DNA of 27,804 nucleotides, taken from positions 1-27,804 of the forward strand of contig CAAGIR010000012.1 of assembly GCA_900769975.1 (NCBI GenBank). Direction: 5' to 3'. This document shows, in pieces, positions 7,038 through 14,606 of this stretch. Positions within the stretch are counted from its first letter, which is position 1, and every line of letters begins with the position of its first letter. The position numbers were made by a program, and so were the translations under genes. The notes under the pieces were generated by a model. It saw only the letters and a list, made by a program, of their open reading frames with translations. It was not told the origin of the DNA and did not search any database. This DNA is from Spirochaetia bacterium (GTDB lineage Bacteria; Spirochaetota; Spirochaetia; Treponematales; Treponemataceae).

Positions 7038-8954
7038 CTAAATATCCAGATTAGCATAACTTGAATTTTCTTCTATGAACCTACGTCTAGGCTCAACTTC
7101 TTCACCCATACATACGCTGAATATTTTGTCTGCGGCAATTGCATCAGGAACAGTTACAACACGCATTTTTCTATGTGCTGGATCCATAGTTGTTTCCCAA
7201 AGCTGATTTCCATCCATTTCACCAAGACCTTTATAACGCTGAACATTTGCTTTATCTCTTTGTTCTCCTAATGCTTCAAGGGCAATATCACGTTCTGCAT
7301 CAGAATAACAATATACAGGTTCTTTTTTTCCAAGTTGAACTTTGAACAAAGGTGGCATTGCAAGATAAACATATCCTTTTGTAATAAGTTCAGGCATATA
7401 TCTGAAAAAGAAAGTCAAAAGTAATGTACGAATATGCGAACCGTCAACATCGGCATCTGCCATTATTATGATTTTGTGATAGCGAAGTTTATCGATATTA
7501 AAATCTTTACCAAAACCTGCACCAAGTGTTGCAATAACAGGTTCAAGTTTATCGTTATTCATTACTTTTTCTGGGCGAACTTTTTCTACGTTAAGCATTT
7601 TTCCCCAGAGAGGAAGAATTGCCTGTGTTTTTGGATCCCTACCCTTTTTTGCAGAACCACCGGCAGAATCTCCTTCGACAATATAAACTTCACAAAGTTC
7701 TGGATTTTTCATAGAACAATCTGCAAGTTTTGCTGGAAGCCCAAATCCATCTGACATAGATTTTTTTCGCATATTGTCTTTTGCTTTTCTGGCTGCAATT
7801 CTTGCTTTTGCTTCATCAATTGCTTTTTTGAGAATCGTATCCAAAACAGATGGATTTTGTTCAAAATAAATAGTCAGTTTTTCTTTTACAATCTGGTCAA
7901 CAATTGTGCGGACTTCTGTATTTCCAAGTTTTTCTTTTGTCTGACCTTCAAATTCAGGTTCTGGAACTTTCATTGAAATGACTGCTGTTAATCCAGACGA
8001 CAAATCTTCATAAGTCAGTTTTTCATCTTTTTCAAAAGTCTTTTTTAATTTTTCATTTGAATCTAAAAATTTATTTAAAACAAAGCGGATTGCACTTTTA
8101 AATCCTTCAAGATGAGTTCCACCGTCACGTGTATTTATGTCATTTACATAAGTTCTAATATTTTCTGAATATGTGTTGTTATAATGTAATGAAATTTCTG
8201 TGACTACATCATCTTTTGTTTCGTTGATATAAATTGGTTTTTCAGGTACGACAGTTTTTCCGATGTCAATATTGCTAACAAATTCATTTATACCGCCAAC
8301 AAATTGCAAAACTTCTTCTTTTGGATTTTCAAGTCGTTCATCACGAAAATAAATGATGATTCCCGAATTCAAAAAAGCGAGTTCTCTCAATCTGTCTTTT
8401 AAAACATCAAAATCATAAGTTGTAGTTTCTGTAAAAATGGTTTTGTCTGCTTTCCAACGGATTGTAGTTCCATGTTCTTCTGTGTCACCAATTATTTCTA
8501 CTTTTGTTTTTGGAATTCCTCTCTCATATTTTTGACGATAAATATGACCGTTCAATTTTACAGTTGCTTCAAGCCAGTCTGAAAGTGCATTTACACAGGA
8601 AACACCAACACCATGCAAACCGCCAGATACTTTGTATGAACTTTTATCGAATTTTCCACCTGCATGAAGTCTTGTTAAAACAAGTTCCAATGCACTTATT
8701 TTTTCTGTCGGATGAATATCAACTGGAATTCCTCGACCATTATCTTCTACCCTTACAACATCATCTTTTTCCAAAGCTACAATAATTTTGTCACAATGAC
8801 CTGCCATTGCTTCATCAATACTGTTATCTACAGTTTCATAAACAAGATGATGAAGACCTTTTGGTCCTGTTGACCCAATATACATACCAGGTCTTTTACG
8901 AACAGCTTCCAGACCTTTTAAAACCTGTATATTACTTGCACTATAATCAGACAT
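7038..8954 (-). CDS. gyrB: DNA gyrase subunit B
   Basis: GyrB is the ATPase subunit of gyrase. The GHKL ATPase domain is seen in GLEAVRKRPGMYIGSTG, in ETVDNSIDEAMAGH and in the VEDNGRGIPVD and GGLHGVGVSCVNALS motifs. The TOPRIM domain has EGDSAGG, then DADVDGSHIRTLLLTFFFR, and the C-terminus carries QRYKGLGEMD. The 638-residue length is the usual short form, without the insert found in enterobacterial GyrB. AGGGA sits seven bases before the ATG on the minus strand. It is divergent from dnaA across a 280-bp gap and is followed after three bases by a truncated GNAT frame and then gyrA. Transcription runs with a fork leaving the dnaA-side origin. Confidence 0.97.
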   Translation of the reverse strand: MSDYSASNIQVLKGLEAVRKRPGMYIGSTGPKGLHHLVYETVDNSIDEAMAGHCDKIIVALEKDDVVRVEDNGRGIPVDIHPTEKISALELVLTRLHAGGKFDKSSYKVSGGLHGVGVSCVNALSDWLEATVKLNGHIYRQKYERGIPKTKVEIIGDTEEHGTTIRWKADKTIFTETTTYDFDVLKDRLRELAFLNSGIIIYFRDERLENPKEEVLQFVGGINEFVSNIDIGKTVVPEKPIYINETKDDVVTEISLHYNNTYSENIRTYVNDINTRDGGTHLEGFKSAIRFVLNKFLDSNEKLKKTFEKDEKLTYEDLSSGLTAVISMKVPEPEFEGQTKEKLGNTEVRTIVDQIVKEKLTIYFEQNPSVLDTILKKAIDEAKARIAARKAKDNMRKKSMSDGFGLPAKLADCSMKNPELCEVYIVEGDSAGGSAKKGRDPKTQAILPLWGKMLNVEKVRPEKVMNNDKLEPVIATLGAGFGKDFNIDKLRYHKIIIMADADVDGSHIRTLLLTFFFRYMPELITKGYVYLAMPPLFKVQLGKKEPVYCYSDAERDIALEALGEQRDKANVQRYKGLGEMDGNQLWETTMDPAHRKMRVVTVPDAIAADKIFSVCMGEEVEPRRRFIEENSSYANLDI

Positions 8955-9234
8955 TTTTTTCCCTATTTTTTTTAATTTGTGTTGATTAAAATTTAAGTCT
9001 GCAACGCATACTTTTATCCGAAAAATCTAAACGGATGTTTATTTGAATCTCAAATTGAATTTATAATTAATAAGATATCTATCCCACTAAATACATATCA
9101 TTATAATAAGAATAAACTTCATTATATATCATTTTTAATTAAGTTTCTAGTGTTTTGACTGTTTCAAACTAACCTTTATTAGTTTATCAAATGTAACTCT
9201 TGAAAATTTTTTTAATCTTTAAGATAATGATTTT
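8955..9234. promoter_or_regulatory. divergent gyrB/dnaA promoter gap
   Basis: These 280 AT-rich bases must hold both the gyrB and dnaA promoters, but no near-consensus pair is evident. The best dnaA candidate is TTGACT (9155-9160) with a weak TATTAG (9177-9182) at 16 bases. A small dyad, AAACTAA (9166-9172) and TTAGTTT (9179-9185), overlaps that -10 element and could be an operator or a hairpin. No exact DnaA box was found here. No small gene is visible. Confidence 0.45.
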
Positions 9235-10710
9235 ATGTCTGATTTTATTTATAAAGATGCATTTAAATATGCAATGGAAGAATTACATAAAGAATATTTA
9301 GCTCAAGAAAAAGAAAGCGAGTTTATTTTTAATTTTAATTTTATTTATGTTGAAGATACAATTGATAAAATAACGGTTTCTGTGGCTTCTTTATTTATGA
9401 AAAACCAGGTCACAACTAAAGGTTCTTTAAATATTCTTGAAAATAAAATTAAAGAAATTACAGGAATTTCAAATCTTTGCCTTGAATGTATTGTAAAAAA
9501 AGAAATAAACAACGGCTCAACTTTATCTAATGAAGTAAAAACAGACTTTTTGTCACAAAAACAAGGTTTTGAAAATTCAAAATTAAATTCAGAAAAAAAC
9601 ACTCTTCCTAAATCGGAACAAATAGAATCAGTAGAAAACTCAGAATCATCGGCTATAAAAAATACAAAAAAGAAAAAACATCCTCTACTTATGGAAGAAT
9701 ATACTTTTGACACTTTTATTCCTGGCGATAACAGTAATTTTGCATATAATGCCTCTATTGCAGTTTCAAAAAATCCTGGAAAACAATATAACCCGATTTT
9801 ATTATATGGTGGTTCTGGTTTAGGTAAAACTCATCTTATGCAGGCTATTGGAAATTATATTTATAATAATAATGATAAATTGAAAATCTGTTATGTTTCT
9901 GCAGAAAGTTTTACAAATGAATTTATTTTTTCAACAAAAGAAGGAAACACAAATAATTTTAAGAATAAATATAGAAATCTTGATGTTCTTTTACTTGATG
10001 ACATTCACTTTTTACAAGATAAAAATGCTACACAAGAAGAATTGTTTTATACTTTTAATGCTTTAAATGAAAAAAATGCCCAAATGGTATTTACATGCGA
10101 TCGTCCTATTAGAGAAATTAAAAATATGGCAGACAGACTTGTGAGCAGACTTTCGAACGGACTTTGCATTGATTTACAACCGCCTAATTATGAAACACGA
10201 GTTGCAATTCTTCAAAAGAAAATTGAAAATCTGGGCAAAACTTTAGATTTTGAAATTATTGAATATATTGCAAAAAGTGTTGAAACGAATGTTCGTGAAC
10301 TGGAAGCTGCACTTAATAAAGTTTTCGGATATGCAGATTTAGTAGGTCAAAATCCAAATATTGAAATAGCAAAACATCTATTAAAGGATATTCTTAATTC
10401 TAATATAAATGAAAACATCACTCTTGAAACAATACAAAAAGTAATAGCAGAAAACTATCAAATTAGCATAGCAAATTTACGCGGAAAAAGTCGTGAAAAA
10501 AAATATGTTATACCTAGGCAAATTGCAATTTACATTTCCAGAGAATTGACAGAAAGTTCTTATACAGAATTAGGGGAAGAATTTGGAGGAAAAGATCATT
10601 CTACTATTATGACTGCCTACAAAAAAATATCAGAACAAATTAAGATTGACCCAACTCTAGAATCAAAAATTCAACTATTAATAAGAGAAATAAAGGAATA
10701 TAAAAAATAA
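9235..10710 (+). CDS. dnaA: chromosomal replication initiator DnaA
   Basis: DnaA binds DnaA boxes, forms an ATP-dependent filament and opens the origin. Of 491 residues, about 1-90 form domain I (helicase and partner contacts) and about 95-150 form a lysine/serine-rich, poorly conserved linker. The AAA+ core follows with YTFDTFIPGDNSNFAYNAS, Walker A GGSGLGKT (192-199), Walker B VLLLDDIHF (251-259) and sensor segment RLVSRLSNGL. The C-terminal helix-turn-helix domain IV (about 394-491) carries GGKDHSTIMTAYKKI, the box-recognition signature. The ATG at 9235 is preceded by only a weak AAGAT-like ribosome site, which could keep expression low. It is divergent from gyrB, and the gap after it has several DnaA boxes, as expected for an autoregulated gene at oriC. 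Confidence 0.97.
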   Translation: MSDFIYKDAFKYAMEELHKEYLAQEKESEFIFNFNFIYVEDTIDKITVSVASLFMKNQVTTKGSLNILENKIKEITGISNLCLECIVKKEINNGSTLSNEVKTDFLSQKQGFENSKLNSEKNTLPKSEQIESVENSESSAIKNTKKKKHPLLMEEYTFDTFIPGDNSNFAYNASIAVSKNPGKQYNPILLYGGSGLGKTHLMQAIGNYIYNNNDKLKICYVSAESFTNEFIFSTKEGNTNNFKNKYRNLDVLLLDDIHFLQDKNATQEELFYTFNALNEKNAQMVFTCDRPIREIKNMADRLVSRLSNGLCIDLQPPNYETRVAILQKKIENLGKTLDFEIIEYIAKSVETNVRELEAALNKVFGYADLVGQNPNIEIAKHLLKDILNSNINENITLETIQKVIAENYQISIANLRGKSREKKYVIPRQIAIYISRELTESSYTELGEEFGGKDHSTIMTAYKKISEQIKIDPTLESKIQLLIREIKEYKK

Positions 10711-10957
10711 AAAAACGTGGATAAATTTAAAATAAATGATACTATATTGTGGATAAATTACCGATTTTCAAGTAAAATGTGGATATGCGGATAAAATGTT
10801 AAAAGAAAATAAGCAGTTAACAACATTGTAAAATATGATATAATCATAATTTAGATGTGTTTTCCACTTATCCACAGTGCTTATTATTACTATTACTAAA
10901 TTTATAAAAATTTAATAATAATATAAAAAGTGAAAAACTAATTTTTGGAGTTATAAA
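10711..10957. other. oriC: probable oriC: DnaA-box cluster between dnaA and dnaN
   Basis: Four boxes lie in the same orientation: CGTGGATAA (10716-10724), TGTGGATAA (10748-10756, exact), TGTGGATAT (10778-10786) and TGCGGATAA (10786-10794). An exact opposite box, TTATCCACA, is at 10868-10876. The first three are about 30-32 bases apart. Very AT-rich sequence between 10795 and 10860 could be the unwinding element. Position between dnaA and dnaN, the box cluster and the switch in gene direction at gyrB/dnaA together suggest the replication origin. Confidence 0.75.
10817..10844 (+). promoter_or_regulatory. dnaN promoter
   Basis: TTAACA (10817-10822), a 16-base spacer and an exact TATAAT (10839-10844) preceded by TGA, giving an extended -10. 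The leader to dnaN is about 107 bases and contains an exact DnaA box (10868-10876), so DnaA could modulate dnaN transcription. Confidence 0.6.
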
Positions 10958-12085
10958 ATGAAATTTACATTTGATAAAGATGCAATGATTCATGAAATTT
11001 CTATTGCACAAGAAATCATTACAAATAAAAGTCCTGTTTCAATTCTTTCAAATATTTTGTTAATTGCAGAAAATAATTCACTTACAATAAAAGCAACAGA
11101 CTCAACTGTAAAATTTACAACTGTTATTCCAATAGATATTGAAGAAGAAGGAAGAACTACACTTTATTGTGATAAATTTATGAGTATTCTTTTTTCTTTA
11201 CCTGCAGGAAATATAGATTTTATTCAGGAAGATATAGGTATTGTAATTAAACCGGTATCTAAGAAAATAAAATTCCAGTTAAAGAGTCAAGCCAGTGATA
11301 AATTTCCGGAAATTGGTACTTCTGAAAATATTCCTTTCTTTGAAGTTCCAGCAGATGAATTTAAAGAAATGATAAAAGAAACGGCTTTTGCAGTATCAGA
11401 AGATAGAAACAGATATTTTATGTCTGGAGTTTATTTTGCAAAAGATGGAGAAAGCCTTACGATGGTTGCTACAGATGGAAGAAGACTTTCTTGTGACAGT
11501 AAGAATGATTTTGATGTTCCAGATTTTCAGGCTGCAATTGTTCCTACAAAAATATTAAATTGTATTTTGAAAAATGCTCCAGATGAAGGAAATATTCAGG
11601 TTGCAGTTATAGATAAATCAATTTTTGTAAAATATGGGAATGTTGAATTTTCATCAGTTTTGATAGACGGACAATTTCCAAATTATAAAAAAGTAATTCC
11701 AGAAAATCTTACAAATTCTTTTTCGGTTAATAAGGACGATTTAGAAGCAGCTTTAAAACGCACTATCATTATGATTGATAAAAAAGTTTGTAGATTGTTG
11801 TTTAAAATTTCTTCTGGAATTTTGCAGATAATTTCTCCAGAATCTGATATAGGTACTGCCGATGAAGAAATTCCTTGCCGTTATGATGGTCCAGATGCTT
11901 CAATGTATTTAAATGTAAATTACATCTCTGAACCTTTACGTGTTATTGATTCAGAATATATAGTTTTTAATTTTAATATAAATGAATCTAAAGGCAGTGA
12001 TGAAGTTAATATCACAAAAGCTTTAATTATGAAAGCTGATAAAGATTGTGATTATATTCATGTAATTATGCCGATGACAATCTAA
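10958..12085 (+). CDS. dnaN: DNA polymerase III beta subunit (sliding clamp)
   Basis: The clamp is a dimeric ring that tethers DNA polymerase and other proteins to DNA. The 375-residue length and three-domain arrangement match the family. The N-terminal MKFTFDKDAMIHEISIAQ segment is typical, followed by the FMSGVYFA-MVATDGRRLS block of domain II and the closing YIHVIMPM tail, the usual hydrophobic C-terminal strand beside the partner-binding pocket. GGAG precedes the ATG at a suitable distance. It has its own promoter at 10817-10844. recF starts six bases after its stop, so the two are co-transcribed, as in many bacteria. Confidence 0.97.
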   Translation: MKFTFDKDAMIHEISIAQEIITNKSPVSILSNILLIAENNSLTIKATDSTVKFTTVIPIDIEEEGRTTLYCDKFMSILFSLPAGNIDFIQEDIGIVIKPVSKKIKFQLKSQASDKFPEIGTSENIPFFEVPADEFKEMIKETAFAVSEDRNRYFMSGVYFAKDGESLTMVATDGRRLSCDSKNDFDVPDFQAAIVPTKILNCILKNAPDEGNIQVAVIDKSIFVKYGNVEFSSVLIDGQFPNYKKVIPENLTNSFSVNKDDLEAALKRTIIMIDKKVCRLLFKISSGILQIISPESDIGTADEEIPCRYDGPDASMYLNVNYISEPLRVIDSEYIVFNFNINESKGSDEVNITKALIMKADKDCDYIHVIMPMTI

Positions 12086-12091
12086 AAAAAG

Positions 12092-13174
12092 ATGCCATTT
12101 TTATATCAGAAATTTTATAATTTTCGCAATATTAAAAATGATACGATTGATTTATCACCGAAAGAAATTTTTTTTGTTGGTGAAAATGGTCAGGGTAAAA
12201 GTAACATTTTAGAATCGCTTTATTATTCCGCTTACGGCATTTCTTTTAGGACACATGTTGATTCTCAAATTGTAAAAAAAGGCGAAAAAGATTTCAGTAT
12301 AAATTCAGTATATAATGACGAATCCAATATCCAGAAAATTTCAATTATTTATGAAAACAACAAAAAGCGAATTGAAAAAAATAATAAAAAAATTACTGAC
12401 AGAAAAGAATTAATTAACACAATACCTTGCATTCTTTTTAGTCATGATGATATGAGGTTTGCTACTGGTGAACCAGAATGCCGTAGATTTTTTATAGATC
12501 AGTCATTAACTCTTTATGATTCAACTTATATTGACGATTTGCGAAATTATAAAAAAATATTAAAAAGCCGTAATTTGGTTTTAAAAAATCATGAATATGA
12601 TATGTTAGATATTTATGATTCACAACTTGCAAAATTTGGACTTACAATACAATTAAAACGAAAAAAAACAATTTTTGAATTTAATGAAATTTTTGGAAGA
12701 ATTTTTGAAGAAATTTCGGGTATAGGTGGAGTTTCCATTTGTTATCATCCTTCGTGGAAAGCAGAAAATGTTAATCCTGATTTTGATTATATTTTAAATC
12801 ATCTTCATCAAAATAGAGAAAAAGACAAAACTTTTGAAACTACTCTTTCAGGACCTCACCGAGATAGAATTGATTTTGTTTTAAATCATCATCTTTTTAT
12901 ACCTACTGCTTCAACCGGGCAATGCAGGCTTATATCATTAATTTTGAGAGTGGCACAGGCAATTTATTATTCCAGGTCTGTTGGAAAAGATCCTGTTTTG
13001 TTGATGGATGATGTTTTGCTGGAACTAGATCCGAATAAGCGTGCCAAAATTACTGCGTTGCTACCAGAATATGATCAGCTTTTTTGTACGTTTTTACCAG
13101 GTGAACCATATGAAAGATACAAAAAAGAAGAAACAAAAATTTACAAAATTAATCAAGGAGAATGGTATGAATGA
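12092..13174 (+). CDS. recF: DNA replication and repair protein RecF
   Basis: RecF is an SMC-like ABC ATPase that, with RecO and RecR, loads RecA at gapped DNA. In 360 residues it shows Walker A GENGQGKS (30-37), the LSGPHRDRIDF segment with the conserved histidine, the ABC signature STGQCRLISLILR and Walker B PVLLMDDVLLELD. It begins six bases after the dnaN stop with no strong ribosome site, implying translational coupling to dnaN. Its last codons overlap the start of the dciA-like gene by eight bases and contain that gene's ribosome site. Confidence 0.95.
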   Translation: MPFLYQKFYNFRNIKNDTIDLSPKEIFFVGENGQGKSNILESLYYSAYGISFRTHVDSQIVKKGEKDFSINSVYNDESNIQKISIIYENNKKRIEKNNKKITDRKELINTIPCILFSHDDMRFATGEPECRRFFIDQSLTLYDSTYIDDLRNYKKILKSRNLVLKNHEYDMLDIYDSQLAKFGLTIQLKRKKTIFEFNEIFGRIFEEISGIGGVSICYHPSWKAENVNPDFDYILNHLHQNREKDKTFETTLSGPHRDRIDFVLNHHLFIPTASTGQCRLISLILRVAQAIYYSRSVGKDPVLLMDDVLLELDPNKRAKITALLPEYDQLFCTFLPGEPYERYKKEETKIYKINQGEWYE

Positions 13175-13721
13175 AAATAGAATTTTAAGTACATCTGAAT
13201 TAATGAAGCGATTTACAAACATAGATTTTGAAAAAAATGACAGAATTGTAACAGTGTGGAAAAAAGTTGTATCAAGAGTTCATGTAAATAAATTTGAAAA
13301 CGAAGACAGTGAAAAAAGAATTTCAATTGGGGAAAGACTTGCATGTAATACACGTGTCGTAGATTATAATAACGGAATTTTACTTGTTGAAACAGACCAT
13401 TCTGGATGGATTCAATATTTAAAAATTTATCAGAAATTTATTATAAACGGATTAAAAATGGAATTACCTGATTTAAAAATTAACTCGCTTGCTTTCAGAT
13501 TGGCGGGAACAAATGTATCATTGAGTAATTCTTATGAAGAACAGTTGAATAAAGAAAATAAAGATTATTATAAAAAAATAGAAGAACAGGAAGCTGAGCT
13601 TAATAAAATGTATCCTCAAAAAGAAGAAAAACAGGAAAAAAAATGTACACTTCCGCCAGAAATTTTAGCAAAATTTGACAGTATTAGAAATAGTGTGTTG
13701 ACCAACTCAAAATTTAAATGA
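13167..13721 (+). CDS. dciA: DUF721 (DciA-like) replication protein
   Basis: This 184-residue protein has a central DUF721 domain: a VVDYNNGILLVETDHSGWIQYLKIYQ-type segment with the conserved tryptophan and alternating beta strands. It has a charged C-terminal tail rich in K/E that may be flexible or coiled. DUF721 proteins of the DciA group interact with the replicative helicase DnaB and help load it in bacteria lacking DnaC/DnaI. An open frame extends back to 13041 inside recF, but AAGGAG at 13155-13160 lies six bases before the ATG at 13167, so 13167 is the real start. The overlap with recF supports co-expression. Position next to dnaA, dnaN and recF fits helicase loading at the origin, an inference from family and context. 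Confidence 0.85.
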   Translation: MNENRILSTSELMKRFTNIDFEKNDRIVTVWKKVVSRVHVNKFENEDSEKRISIGERLACNTRVVDYNNGILLVETDHSGWIQYLKIYQKFIINGLKMELPDLKINSLAFRLAGTNVSLSNSYEEQLNKENKDYYKKIEEQEAELNKMYPQKEEKQEKKCTLPPEILAKFDSIRNSVLTNSKFK

Positions 13722-13790
13722 TATATTTTATTACTATTCATATATTTTTATAGTGAAAATTAAAATTATTATATATAAGGAGTACGTTCT

Positions 13791-13946
13791 ATGAAAAGAA
13801 CATATCAACCAAGTAAAGTTAAACGTAATAGAAAATTTGGATTCAGAGCAAGAATGGCTACAAAAGGTGGTCGCAAAGTATTGGCTAGAAGACGAGCAAA
13901 GGGACGCACAAAGCTTTCAGTTGCAGACGAAAAGAAAAAATACTAA
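13791..13946 (+). CDS. rpmH: 50S ribosomal protein L34
   Basis: L34 is a small, very basic protein of the large ribosomal subunit. The 51-residue frame begins MKRTYQPSKVKRNRKFGFR and contains ATKGGRKVLARRRAKGR, both family hallmarks. A strong AAGGAG (13777-13782) lies eight bases before the ATG. It is the first gene of the classical rpmH-rnpA-yidD-yidC-jag block and is only nine bases or so from the rnpA region, which is normal for this pair. Confidence 0.97.
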   Translation: MKRTYQPSKVKRNRKFGFRARMATKGGRKVLARRRAKGRTKLSVADEKKKY

Positions 13947-13970
13947 TTATTAGGGATGGAAACAGACTTA

Positions 13971-14318
13971 ATGAAGACGGGATTTTTTAAACGTGAAGAG
14001 CGAATAAAAAATCCCGCTGATTTTAAAAAACTGTTTAAAACTGGAAAAAAGATAAGTATTTCTGGAGCAAAATTATTCTTTTTAGAAAATAATCTGGATT
14101 TTAACAGAGTTGGTTTTCCTTTAATTCGTGGATACGGTAACGCAGTTGAAAGGAACTTATCAAAAAGATACAGCCGTGAAGTCTATCGTTTATTTAAATC
14201 ACATTTGAACACAGGATATGATATGCTTTTTCTTATTTATCCTGGTAATGATTCGTTCAGCTCGCGATGTGATCAAATTCGTTTATTGTGTCAAAAAGCA
14301 GGTTTAATCAAGAAATAG
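13971..14318 (+). CDS. rnpA: ribonuclease P protein component
   Basis: RnpA is the protein partner of the RNase P ribozyme that trims tRNA 5' leaders. Family features are the FFKREERIKNPADFKKLFKTGKK N-terminal part, the strand block SGAKLFFLENNLDFNRVGFPL and the RNA-binding basic helix AVERNLSKRYSREVYR, which carries the RN..KR signature. An ATG at 13956 would add five residues, but its only purine-rich signal (AGGG) touches the start codon. The ATG at 13971 has AGGGATGGA at a usable distance and is preferred (115 residues). The start is uncertain by those five codons. yidD follows after three bases. Confidence 0.92.
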   Translation: MKTGFFKREERIKNPADFKKLFKTGKKISISGAKLFFLENNLDFNRVGFPLIRGYGNAVERNLSKRYSREVYRLFKSHLNTGYDMLFLIYPGNDSFSSRCDQIRLLCQKAGLIKK

Positions 14319-14321
14319 ATA

Positions 14322-14567
14322 ATGTTTAAATTGTTTTTAAAAAAAATACAAGAATTAATATCATTTGTTTTATGTTCCTTGATTAAATTTTATCAAAAAT
14401 ATATTTCTCCTTTGCATCGTCCATGTTGTAGGTTTACCCCAACTTGTTCTGCTTATGCATTAGAAGCAATAAAAAAATATGGTCCCTATAAAGGAACTTT
14501 TTTGGCATTTAAACGCATTTTAAAATGTAATCCATTTAATGAATGCGGATATGATCCTGTTCCTTAA
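14322..14567 (+). CDS. yidD: membrane protein insertion efficiency factor YidD
   Basis: This 81-residue protein starts with an amphipathic, partly hydrophobic helix and carries the YidD core FYQKYISPLHRPCCRF followed by TPTCSAYALEAIKKYG. The conserved cysteines and the GYDPVP ending are present. YidD is peripherally associated with the inner membrane and assists YidC-dependent insertion. It begins three bases after rnpA without a strong ribosome site, so it is probably coupled to rnpA, and is followed by yidC. Confidence 0.93.
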   Translation: MFKLFLKKIQELISFVLCSLIKFYQKYISPLHRPCCRFTPTCSAYALEAIKKYGPYKGTFLAFKRILKCNPFNECGYDPVP

Positions 14568-14606
14568 AAATTGCATTTTGAATTCATTTTTAAAGGGAGT
14601 CTCAAC

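Noticed and set aside
13041..13166. N-terminal extension of the dciA-like gene into recF
   Set aside because: It overlaps 134 bases of recF in another frame; AAGGAG at 13155-13160 clearly serves the ATG at 13167.
14571..14606. N-terminal extension of YidC from TTG
   Set aside because: No ribosome site; GGGAG at 14595-14599 is placed for the GTG at 14607, which starts directly before TM1.
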